Source of the DNA: a virus
Direction: 5' to 3' (one strand)
Length of the DNA: 25,227 nt
Virus record (IMG/VR): IMGVR_UViG_3300044638_009088
Location: 1-25,227 of that record
Below the pieces are notes generated by a model that saw only the letters and a list, made by a program, of their open reading frames with translations, did not search any database and had not been told where the DNA came from. The position numbers were made by a program, and so were the translations under genes. Of the stretch, positions 1 through 7,133 are shown piece by piece; the stretch's first letter is position 1; every line of letters starts with the position of its first letter.

Positions 1-113
1 GGGATAACTCAACAGCTGGCAACTGCCTCTGGTACGGTGCTCTTTCTGCAAACGCTTCAGTTACCGCAGGTGACACTTTCGAGATTACTTCTCTTACACT
101 GACACTCGAATAG
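1..113 (+). CDS. C-terminal end of a phage structural protein (partial)
   Basis: The reading frame beginning at base 3 is open from the window edge to a TAG at 111-113 and encodes 36 residues ending in GDTFEITSLTLTLE. The style (an LWYGALSANASVTAGDTF stretch followed by a short beta-strand-rich end) resembles the C-termini of small phage virion or fibre proteins that close with a dioxane-like pattern of alternating Leu/Thr. The other two forward frames contain stops or unlikely composition. The gene lies 22 bases upstream of the repeat protein on the same strand, which fits a structural operon. Its full length and identity are outside the window, so the product name is an inference from style and position only. 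Confidence 0.6.
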   Translation, partial: DNSTAGNCLWYGALSANASVTAGDTFEITSLTLTLE

Positions 114-119
114 TCCACA

Positions 120-134
120 AGGGGAGTGACCCCT
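120..134 (+). promoter_or_regulatory. Hairpin holding the ribosome binding site of the repeat protein
   Basis: AGGGG (120-124) and CCCCT (130-134) form a perfect five-base-pair stem with a five-base loop. The 5' arm is the only Shine-Dalgarno-like sequence for the start at 136, so folding would mask it. This could tune translation of a very large protein, or be chance. Confidence 0.3.
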
Positions 135-135
135 C

Positions 136-2541
136 ATGGATGAACAAGAGATAATTAGTTTCTCGGAGCCATTCCGAGGGACGTCGTCGTTCTATGTAGG
201 ATTTAAAACAGTATCGGAGACTGCCTCCGCTACAGCAAGTGGTTCTTCGTCTGTATCGCAACTTCATACGGCGATAAGAACTGCTTCAGCATCTGCTACA
301 TCTAGCCACGCTATTGTCTCGATTCATACCTCTCCACGAGGGGCCACTGGTTCTGGTTCTGCAACAGCCGGAGACCAAGCAATCGGTCTCCATACCGCGC
401 CAAGAACGGCTTCTGCCTCAGCAGATGGAAACAGCACATCTGCTGGTCTACATACAGCACCACGAACCGCAAGCGGAAGCGGAACTGGTTCATCAACCAA
501 TCTAAGTGAAGTAATAACATTCCTTAGAGCTGCAACGGCATCTGGCGGTGCAACCGCTGGTGATGAGGCAATCGGACTGCACACTGCACCTAGAACTGCA
601 TCAGGTTCTGGTCAATCCAGTGAATCATCAACAAGAGTTAGAACAGCTGTTGTTTCTGCTTCAGGTTCAGCAACAAGCGGTTCAACTGCAACTGGATTGC
701 ACACATCACCAAGAACCGCAAACGCAGATGGACAGTCAAGCGAGTCTGCAACAAGACTCATCATTTCGCCAAGAAGTGTTACTGGTTCAGGAAACGGAGA
801 TTCAACTGTTTCCGCCCTTCATACCCATCTCAGGACTGCTTCAGCTAGTGGTTCTGGAACATCCAATAACTCAATTCTCTACTCAAACCTCAGAACCGCT
901 CAAGGTTCAGGTTCTGCAACCGCAGGTGACACTGCCCTAATTCTTCATTCAAGCCTTAGAACCGCAAGTGCTTCTGGAAGCGGTTCTGAAAATTCATCTT
1001 CATTCAAGACACCTGTTAGAACAGCTTCTGCTGCAGGACAGTCATCTGAGTCTTCAGATGGTCTACACACATCACCAAGAACAGCAAGCGGTTCTGGTGA
1101 TGGAGATTCATCAGTTTCTCAACTGTTCACCCATCTCAGAACAGCATCCGCATCAGGAACTGGTACATCAAATAACTCTGTTCTATATTCAAATATTAGA
1201 ACTGCTCAAGGTTCTGGTTCGGCGACTGCCGGAGATGAAGCAACGATTCTTCACTCACATGTCAGAGATGCATCTGCAAACGGCAGTGGAGCTTCAACAT
1301 CAGAAGAAAAGAGCACTTTCTTCAGAACAATATCCGCAACTGGAAATGGTTCTTCAACATCAGAAGAATTGCGAACCATCTTTAGAACCGGTTCTGCATC
1401 AGGCGTATCTGACTCGCTTGTATCTTTTAGATACGGAAAAATCAGAACAGCCTATGGGGACGGTGGCGCTACCGCTAACGATGAAGCTGTCGGTTTGCAT
1501 ACCGCGCCGAGAGATGCGAGCGGAACAGGAAATGGCGCTTCAAGTTCGTCTTCATTTAAGACCCCACTAAGAACTGCCAGCGGTGACGGAGCTGGTTCGG
1601 ACTCGTCAAATGGTCTACACATCGCTCCAAGAAATGCAAGTGGTGACGGTAGCGGTAATTCGTCTGCATCAATTGTCACGACATATATTCGAACTGCTTC
1701 TGGCTCTGGGGTTGGAAATTCAAACAACTCAATTCTTTATTCAAATCTCAGAACAGCTCAAGGTTCTGGCTCTGCTACTGCAGGTGACACAGCAGTTGGG
1801 CTGCATACTGCTCCACGTTCAGCAAGTGGAACAGGAAGCGGTTCACAAAGTGCATCATCATTTAAGACTCCAGTCAGAACTGCAAGTGCGTCTGGCCAAG
1901 GCTCCGATGCATCAAATGGCCTGCACACAGCTCCAAGAAGCGCAACGGCTTCAGGGTCTGGAGGTCAAAGCACTGAAGAATTCAAGATTCTCTTTAGAAC
2001 TTCTACTTCAGCAGGAAATGCAACACAAACTGCAACTGGAAAACACACGTCGCCAAGAGGTGCAACTGCTTCTGGTGGTGCAACCGCTGGCGATACTGCT
2101 ATTGGTCTGCATACGGCACCAAGAACTGCGACAGGAACAGGAACAAGTGGTTCAAGTAATCTAACGCTTCACGGAAACTTGCGTTCAGCGACTGCTTCTG
2201 GTGGCGCAACGGCCAACGATGAAGCGAACGGCCTGCATACAGCACCAAGAGCCGCGAGTGGAAATGGAACTGGTTCATCATCATTAGTTCAATTGCTGAC
2301 AATTATAAGAACTGCATCTGCACATGGTCAAAGTTCGCAGATAACAACAGAAAGAAGAAGCGTTCCTCTCACTGCGACAGGATTTGGTGGAGCAACTGCT
2401 GGAGATTCTGCAGTTGGTTTGCACATCGCACCAAGAACAGCAAGTGGAACTGGTGTTTCTGGGCAAACAGCAAGGTACGACACAGACCCAATTCAAGGCA
2501 TTACAGCTGGATACTGGGGTATTCAGGCCCTCGTTAGTTGA
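136..2541 (+). CDS. Giant Ser/Thr/Gly-rich repeat protein, probable virion fibre component
   Basis: This 801-residue protein is almost wholly repetitive. After a 28-residue N-terminal segment, residues 29-767 divide exactly into 36 units of 20 (26 units), 21 (one) or 22 residues (nine), nearly all ending in Arg, with a core like LHTAPR followed by TASGSG. The 22-residue units carry an insert of the type ATAGDxA. A unique 34-residue end (residues 768-801) finishes GYWGIQALVS and could be a folding or attachment tip. There is no signal peptide, Cys or membrane segment. Neighbours on both sides are structural proteins, so a fibre shaft or a decoration/adhesion protein is likely, but I do not recognise the family. 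The start follows a purine-rich AAGGGGA ten bases upstream. Confidence 0.75.
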   Translation: MDEQEIISFSEPFRGTSSFYVGFKTVSETASATASGSSSVSQLHTAIRTASASATSSHAIVSIHTSPRGATGSGSATAGDQAIGLHTAPRTASASADGNSTSAGLHTAPRTASGSGTGSSTNLSEVITFLRAATASGGATAGDEAIGLHTAPRTASGSGQSSESSTRVRTAVVSASGSATSGSTATGLHTSPRTANADGQSSESATRLIISPRSVTGSGNGDSTVSALHTHLRTASASGSGTSNNSILYSNLRTAQGSGSATAGDTALILHSSLRTASASGSGSENSSSFKTPVRTASAAGQSSESSDGLHTSPRTASGSGDGDSSVSQLFTHLRTASASGTGTSNNSVLYSNIRTAQGSGSATAGDEATILHSHVRDASANGSGASTSEEKSTFFRTISATGNGSSTSEELRTIFRTGSASGVSDSLVSFRYGKIRTAYGDGGATANDEAVGLHTAPRDASGTGNGASSSSSFKTPLRTASGDGAGSDSSNGLHIAPRNASGDGSGNSSASIVTTYIRTASGSGVGNSNNSILYSNLRTAQGSGSATAGDTAVGLHTAPRSASGTGSGSQSASSFKTPVRTASASGQGSDASNGLHTAPRSATASGSGGQSTEEFKILFRTSTSAGNATQTATGKHTSPRGATASGGATAGDTAIGLHTAPRTATGTGTSGSSNLTLHGNLRSATASGGATANDEANGLHTAPRAASGNGTGSSSLVQLLTIIRTASAHGQSSQITTERRSVPLTATGFGGATAGDSAVGLHIAPRTASGTGVSGQTARYDTDPIQGITAGYWGIQALVS
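220..2436 (+). repeat. 36 tandem 20-22 residue coding repeats
   Basis: Translated units of 20, 21 or 22 residues tile residues 29-767 of the gene without gaps. Most units begin TASxSG and end in a short hydrophobic patch plus Arg (LHTAPR, YSNLR, FKTPVR, LHTSPR). Nine units (3, 6, 12, 17, 21, 26, 31, 33 and 36) are the longer 22-residue form. A two-unit block (SNNSILYSNLR then TAQGSGSATAGD) recurs three times, at units 11-12, 16-17 and 25-26, showing higher-order duplication. Units have diverged at the DNA level, so this is an old array. Confidence 0.9.
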
Positions 2542-2564
2542 CATGGAGTAAAATAGGAGTAATT

Positions 2565-5435
2565 ATGGCTGCATTTATCAGAAGACAATTTTCAGGTGCT
2601 TCGCGCAACACGACCACAACAACACTCCTAGGTGTTGCTGGAACATCTGTTGACATCGCAGCTACTACTGGCTGGCCATCAATTGCGGGTGTCCCTTTTT
2701 ATGTTGTCATAAACCCATCTTCTATTTATGAAGAAAAGTGTCTTGCAACTATCTCTGGCTCAACTCTTACGCTAGTTAGAGCCCAGGACGACACCACCGC
2801 ATCAGAGCACCCAATTGGCTCAGTTATTTATCCAGTCTTCACTGCAAACGATGCAGACGAGGCCAATGAACTTGTAAGCAAACTGACCACCAAGGGCGAC
2901 CTACTTGTCACTGATGGTTCGGCCTTGCACAGACTCGGAGTCGGAGCAAATGGGTTCTTCTTAAAAGCAAATAGCTCGGCATCTGTTGGTCTTGAATGGG
3001 CATCAATCCCAACAATTAACAGTCTTGACGATGTTGGCGACGTAACAATCACCGACCTCGAGGGTGGAGATATTCTCACCTATGACAGCTCTGCATCTGC
3101 GTGGGTTAATGAAACAGTTCACTTTCTCACAGTTTCAGATAGTGAACCAAATGATGAAGTTCAAGAAGGTGACCTTTGGTATAACTCAAGTGAACTTGAA
3201 CTTTACACTTACTACTCAGGTTCGTGGATTCAGTTAACCCTAACTCCAGAGTTTCCAAAAGTAGAAGAACTAGACAACGTATACATAGATACCGCTAACG
3301 CTGGAGATGTTCTAACTTTTGACGGCCTTGACTGGTATAACGATAATGTGGTGAGCCTTTTGGGTCCATATATATCTGCTAGCACTATAACTGCATCTAT
3401 TTTTACTGGAAATCTGATTGGCAATGTAACTGGAAACATAACTGGAACTTCAGGCTCCACTACCGGCAATGCGGCTACTGCATCAACACTGCAAAACTCA
3501 CGTACTATTTCTTTGTCTGGTGATGTTGCTGGTTCTGTTTCATTCAACGGTTCTGCAGATGCAAGTATAACTGCAACAATTCAGCCAAACTCCGTAGCGC
3601 TTGGGACAGATACAACCGGCAACTACATGTCTGACCTTACTCAAGGTACAGGCGTAACGATTACGCATATGCCAGGTGAAGGTTCCAATGCAACTATTGC
3701 AATTGGGCAAGCCGTAGCAACTAGTTCGTCCGTTTCATTTGCAAGGCTTGAAACGTCTGGTGATGTTGTGGTCGGTGGGGACCTGACTGTAAATGGAACC
3801 ACCACAACTCTCAATACGGAAACGCTTTTGGTTGAAGACAATATAGTTGTTCTGAACTCTGGTGTTACAGCATCCCCAACGCTCGACTCAGGAATCGAAG
3901 TTGAGCGTGGAACTTCAGCAAATGTTCTAATTCGCTGGAACGAAACAAACGACCAATGGGAGTTCACGAACGACGGCACCACATACGGGGATATCGCTGC
4001 ACTTGGGACTATTGAACTCGGAACAGACACGATTGGAAACTTTGTTTCAGACATAACACAAGGTACTGGCGTAACAGTAACCCACACTCCAGGAGAGGGT
4101 TCAAGTCCTACAATTGCAATCGGGCAAGCAGTTGAAACTTCTTCATCTGTACAGTTTGCAACGGTAACAGCTCCGTTAATCGGTAATGCATCAACCGCTT
4201 CAGCGCTTGCTACTGCACGAACAATTTCTCTTTCTGGCGACTTGTCTGGTTCGGCTTCCTTTAACGGAGCTTCCGATATCACTATCAGCGCAAGCGTTGT
4301 TAACTCTGGTGTGAGCCTTGATGAAATTTCAGATGTTGTTATTACTTCTCCAGAAGAGTTTCAGTCTCTTGTCTACGACGGAACAAACTTTGTAAACCAA
4401 TACGCCTCTGTTGTTACCTACGTAAGAAACGCTGAAGCGACAACTCTTACTACTGGAACTGCTGTTTATCTTTTTGGTGGCAACGGTGACCATGCCTCTG
4501 TAAAGCGCGCAGATAATTCAAGCGATGCAACATCTTCAAAAACCGTTGGTTTGGTTGGGGCAAATATTAACGCTAATGAGAATGGACCAATCATTACGCG
4601 TGGTTATGTAGATGGAATCAACCTGTCTACTTACAGCGTTGGTGATGTTTTGTGGCTTGGTAGTAATGGTCAACTCACTACGGATAAGCCAAGTGCCCCA
4701 CAGCATCTAGTTTTTATAGGAGTTGTGGTTCGCGCAACAAGCAATGGAATTGCGTATGTTGCAACTCAAAATGGCTATGAGCTTGACGAGCTACATGATG
4801 TCAAGATTAATGGATTAGCTGATGGTCAGTTCTTGCGCTACAACAGTGCATCAACAGTATGGGTTAACGATGAAATCAACCTAGGAACCGACACTGTTGG
4901 CAACTACATGTCCGACCTTACCCAAGGAACTGGTGTAACGATTGCTCACACTCCTGGCGAAGGCTCAAATGCAACTATCGCAATTGGACAAGCAGTTTCG
5001 GCTAGTTCTTCGGTTACGTTTGCAAACGTTACCTCAACTGGAAATGTTGCAATTTCTGGGAGAATAGATAAAACAACAATCAGAGAGTCGGTCGCTGACG
5101 CTTCGGTTTCTGCAAGCGTTGTTACCGCGGATTATGCAACTGGGGACATCTTTTATCTTGGCACTGCACCTGGAAGCAACTTTACAGTCAATCTTACTAA
5201 CGCCCCAACCGATGATGGCAAAGCAGTTACGGTTGTAATTTTTGTAACCCAAGGAGCAACTGGTTACTATCCGAACGTGGTGCAAGTTGCAGGTTCTGCG
5301 CAAACAATCAAATGGGCAAACGGTGCGGCCCCAACACCAACATCCTCGGCTGGGAAAATAGACATCTTCTCGTTTACGTTTGTGCGTCGAAGTTCTGCAT
5401 GGACTGTATTCGGTAGCTCAAACCTGGGTTACTAA
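2565..5435 (+). CDS. Large modular phage tail-fibre protein
   Basis: This 956-residue protein has the alternating Gly/Ser/Thr/Val composition of phage fibres. The start at 2565 (MAAFIRRQFSG) is preferred over an in-frame ATG-less extension at 2538 because AGGAG lies five bases before it. Three copies of a module of about 45 residues (GTDTxGNYxSDLTQGTGV, then PGEGSxxTIAIGQAV) occur, with TISLSGDxSGS segments between them. A middle module contains LLVEDNIVVLNSGV and RWNETNDQWEF, a style seen in cyanophage and marine phage fibres. The C-terminal 100 residues form a compact beta domain ending in WTVFGSSNLGY. It is one of four very large structural genes in a row. Distal or side-fibre placement in the particle is inferred. 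Confidence 0.8.
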   Translation: MAAFIRRQFSGASRNTTTTTLLGVAGTSVDIAATTGWPSIAGVPFYVVINPSSIYEEKCLATISGSTLTLVRAQDDTTASEHPIGSVIYPVFTANDADEANELVSKLTTKGDLLVTDGSALHRLGVGANGFFLKANSSASVGLEWASIPTINSLDDVGDVTITDLEGGDILTYDSSASAWVNETVHFLTVSDSEPNDEVQEGDLWYNSSELELYTYYSGSWIQLTLTPEFPKVEELDNVYIDTANAGDVLTFDGLDWYNDNVVSLLGPYISASTITASIFTGNLIGNVTGNITGTSGSTTGNAATASTLQNSRTISLSGDVAGSVSFNGSADASITATIQPNSVALGTDTTGNYMSDLTQGTGVTITHMPGEGSNATIAIGQAVATSSSVSFARLETSGDVVVGGDLTVNGTTTTLNTETLLVEDNIVVLNSGVTASPTLDSGIEVERGTSANVLIRWNETNDQWEFTNDGTTYGDIAALGTIELGTDTIGNFVSDITQGTGVTVTHTPGEGSSPTIAIGQAVETSSSVQFATVTAPLIGNASTASALATARTISLSGDLSGSASFNGASDITISASVVNSGVSLDEISDVVITSPEEFQSLVYDGTNFVNQYASVVTYVRNAEATTLTTGTAVYLFGGNGDHASVKRADNSSDATSSKTVGLVGANINANENGPIITRGYVDGINLSTYSVGDVLWLGSNGQLTTDKPSAPQHLVFIGVVVRATSNGIAYVATQNGYELDELHDVKINGLADGQFLRYNSASTVWVNDEINLGTDTVGNYMSDLTQGTGVTIAHTPGEGSNATIAIGQAVSASSSVTFANVTSTGNVAISGRIDKTTIRESVADASVSASVVTADYATGDIFYLGTAPGSNFTVNLTNAPTDDGKAVTVVIFVTQGATGYYPNVVQVAGSAQTIKWANGAAPTPTSSAGKIDIFSFTFVRRSSAWTVFGSSNLGY

Positions 5436-5436
5436 A

Positions 5437-6435
5437 ATGCCTTTTATATCGTCTGTTTCGGCGAGACAGTCTGGACTTCTGTTTGCTAACGCGGCAAAAT
5501 TGTTAACTCCATTATTTGGAGCATCATCTGGAGCAGCAAATGGATATACGTTTTCCATTTCCAATTATGACCCAACTGTCACTTATTCGTTTTCTGTGTC
5601 AAATGGTGGTAGCGCGACACAGACTGCTGGTTTGGTAACAGTAACAGGCCTCGGCAACGCTGTAACAGCAACATGTACCGTGACGGTTAATAAGAACGGC
5701 TGGTTAACAAACTCCTCTAATACAACAGGGGTTTCTTTCTCTCAACTTGACGCCCCAACGTTTGGTGCTTCATCTGGTGCTACCAGTGGCTATACATTTG
5801 CTATATCAAACTATAATGCACTAAATACTTATACATTCTCTGTATCAAATAGCGGAAGCGCAACACAATCTTCAGGAAACGTTACAGTGACCAACCTTGC
5901 TGACGCAACAGCTGCGACATGCACGGTTACGGTGAGTAGGTCTGGATTTGTGCAAAATTCCGCAAATACATCTGGCACGTCATTCACTAGATTGGCAACT
6001 CCAACATATTCTAGCTATCAAGCAGGTGCGACGCCGGGTAGGTTTAAGTTCAATATTTCAATAGGGAACTATGATGCGGCAAACACTTACTCGGTGAGCG
6101 TTAGCGCTGGTTCATTTACTCGTTCTGGAAGCCTGATAACAGTTTCTGGATTATCGGATAATCAAGGTTCAACCGTTTACGTAACAGCTAGTCGTGCTGG
6201 TTTTGCAACCAGTAGCCAAGGCGCAGCAACCTACTCCGCTCCACCAGCCCCAGACCCAGCGGGAACATACTATTACGGTCCTGTCTACTATGCCTCTGTT
6301 GGTGGCGTAGGTGGTGCTTGCGGATACAACGGAGTGGCAGACGGAAACTACGGAATTGGCCTTGCATGGGTAAGCGGCCCTTGTCAGATAACCTGCGGCG
6401 GAGACTATTGCGCTGGCGGCGGAAACTGCTGTTAA
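5437..6435 (+). CDS. Ig/fibronectin-like repeat protein with Cys-rich tail
   Basis: The protein has 332 residues from the ATG at 5437, one base after the upstream stop codon. A longer TTG-start version from 5380 would overlap the fibre gene and adds nothing fibre-like. Two near-identical repeats of about 80 residues (FGASSGAxxGYTFxISNY, then a CTVTV strand) and a third diverged copy form an all-beta, Ig or fibronectin-III-like array. The last 40 residues change character: Gly-rich with six cysteines at 295, 316, 320, 325, 331 and 332, ending Cys-Cys. Such a Cys cluster could bind metal or form disulfides outside the cell. It is probably a virion surface protein; the exact role is unknown. Confidence 0.7.
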   Translation: MPFISSVSARQSGLLFANAAKLLTPLFGASSGAANGYTFSISNYDPTVTYSFSVSNGGSATQTAGLVTVTGLGNAVTATCTVTVNKNGWLTNSSNTTGVSFSQLDAPTFGASSGATSGYTFAISNYNALNTYTFSVSNSGSATQSSGNVTVTNLADATAATCTVTVSRSGFVQNSANTSGTSFTRLATPTYSSYQAGATPGRFKFNISIGNYDAANTYSVSVSAGSFTRSGSLITVSGLSDNQGSTVYVTASRAGFATSSQGAATYSAPPAPDPAGTYYYGPVYYASVGGVGGACGYNGVADGNYGIGLAWVSGPCQITCGGDYCAGGGNCC

Positions 6436-6451
6436 TAAATTAGGAGAAAAA

Positions 6452-6664
6452 ATGAGCGATACAACACCAGAATTTCGTCACTTTGCATTTGTGGTAGACG
6501 GAGTCGTAACAGAAATTATGTCAATTTCATCAGGCCCAGAGTGGAACCAATTCCACGAACTGTATTCGTCAAGACCAACAATCATTGAAATTCCAAGTAA
6601 TCAAGAAAATTTTGCAAAAGGTTACACGTGGGATGGGGAGAACTTCAACCCGCCCACAGAGTAA
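6452..6664 (+). CDS. Small fibre-associated protein
   Basis: This 70-residue protein has the clearest ribosome binding site in the window (AGGAG five bases before the ATG). It opens with a segment resembling small phage proteins that present a VVDGVV strand (FAFVVDGVVTEIM) and ends GYTWDGENFNPP. That Trp-Asp-Gly close is common at the ends of short proteins lying among phage tail-fibre genes. A chaperone or small fibre role is possible; no catalytic motif is seen. Confidence 0.6.
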   Translation: MSDTTPEFRHFAFVVDGVVTEIMSISSGPEWNQFHELYSSRPTIIEIPSNQENFAKGYTWDGENFNPPTE

Positions 6665-6679
6665 TAACCGCATAGTAGA

Positions 6680-6697
6680 TTATTGATATGACAATAA
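6680..6697 (+). promoter_or_regulatory. Inverted repeat with start codon in the loop
   Basis: TTATTG (6680-6685) and CAATAA (6692-6697) are perfect complements. The six-base loop ATATGA contains the ATG at 6688-6690. No Shine-Dalgarno sequence precedes this gene. The core TTGATATGNCAA recurs at the start codon at 17442. Confidence 0.35.
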
Positions 6698-6930
6698 AGA
6701 CGTGGAATTACGACGATGAGCTAATTGAGCTCATTTCAGAAAAATATCACATCAGTGGTAAATCTGGTGCGCAAGCCATGATTGACGCTTGGACAGATAT
6801 TCGAGACGGAAAACTGATAGAAGTCTGCATTGAACTGAATATTCCAGAACCACTCGGGTATATCCATGGGCTAAACACGTTCTCAAAAAAGCTCATGGAA
6901 AACGATAGACTTGAAACTGTTATTGATTAG
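6688..6930 (+). CDS. Small acidic protein of unknown function
   Basis: The protein has 80 residues (MTIKTWNYDDELIELI) and looks soluble and mostly helical, with several acidic patches. I do not recognise a family. It lies 23 bases after the preceding small protein and 20 bases before the next, inside the fibre gene block. No Shine-Dalgarno sequence is visible; instead the ATG sits in the loop of a perfect six-base-pair inverted repeat. It differs from its neighbours in lacking the Gly/Thr-rich fibre style, so a regulatory or assembly role is possible but unsupported. Confidence 0.55.
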   Translation: MTIKTWNYDDELIELISEKYHISGKSGAQAMIDAWTDIRDGKLIEVCIELNIPEPLGYIHGLNTFSKKLMENDRLETVID

Positions 6931-6945
6931 AATATGAGATAATTG
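6928..6945 (+). promoter_or_regulatory. Candidate promoter or operator motif, copy 1
   Basis: TAGAATATGAGATAATTG closely matches TAAAATATGGGTAATTG at 20039-20055, allowing one base gap. Both lie in short intergenic gaps upstream of a run of small genes. TAGAAT and TAAAAT resemble bacterial -10 hexamers, but no convincing -35 is present. Confidence 0.25.
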
Positions 6946-6958
6946 CCCATATGGCAAT
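6942..6958 (+). promoter_or_regulatory. Inverted repeat spanning a start codon
   Basis: ATTGCC (6942-6947) pairs perfectly with GGCAAT (6953-6958) around the loop CATAT. The ATG at 6951-6953 lies across the loop and the first base of the 3' arm. The upstream sequence has no good Shine-Dalgarno match. Confidence 0.3.
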
Positions 6959-7133
6959 CATTTTCCCTCCAAGCCCGTCAATAAATGACGAATTTTTTGT
7001 TGCTGGCAAATCTTGGACATGGAATGGGTTGCGTTGGCAAAGGTTTAAATCTGCGATAATTGATGGAGGTTTTGCCGACATTGAAATAGATGAAGGCAAC
7101 AATTCTCAAGTTGCTGACGGAGGCGATGCTTAA
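6951..7133 (+). CDS. Small fibre-module protein with Trp motif
   Basis: The protein has 60 residues. Its N-terminal half (PPSPSINDEFFVAGKSWTWNGLRWQRF) follows the pattern Pro-Ser-x-x-Gly/Asn-Asp-x-Phe ... Trp-x-Trp-Asn-Gly-x-x-Trp. This short module is often found at the ends of phage fibres, and a sister copy lies at the N-terminus of the protein starting at 13252. The C-terminal half is acidic and Gly-rich. The stop codon shares one base with the next ATG (TAATG), suggesting translational coupling to the giant fibre gene. It may be a separate small subunit or the detached head of an ancestral larger fibre. Confidence 0.6.
   Translation: MAIIFPPSPSINDEFFVAGKSWTWNGLRWQRFKSAIIDGGFADIEIDEGNNSQVADGGDA

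Noticed and set aside
311-2302. Several long open frames on both strands within the repeat protein
   Set aside because: They are shadows of the repeat array; their translations are low-complexity Leu/Gln/His or Pro/Val-rich sequence with no ribosome binding site or family style.
220-2436. CRISPR array or DNA-level tandem repeat
   Set aside because: The period is kept in protein with diverged DNA and no spacer-repeat layout.
3230-4282. Minus-strand open frames of 105 and 213 codons under the fibre gene
   Set aside because: They mirror the repeated plus-strand modules and have unlikely composition (Pro/Val/Ser-rich), with no operon context.
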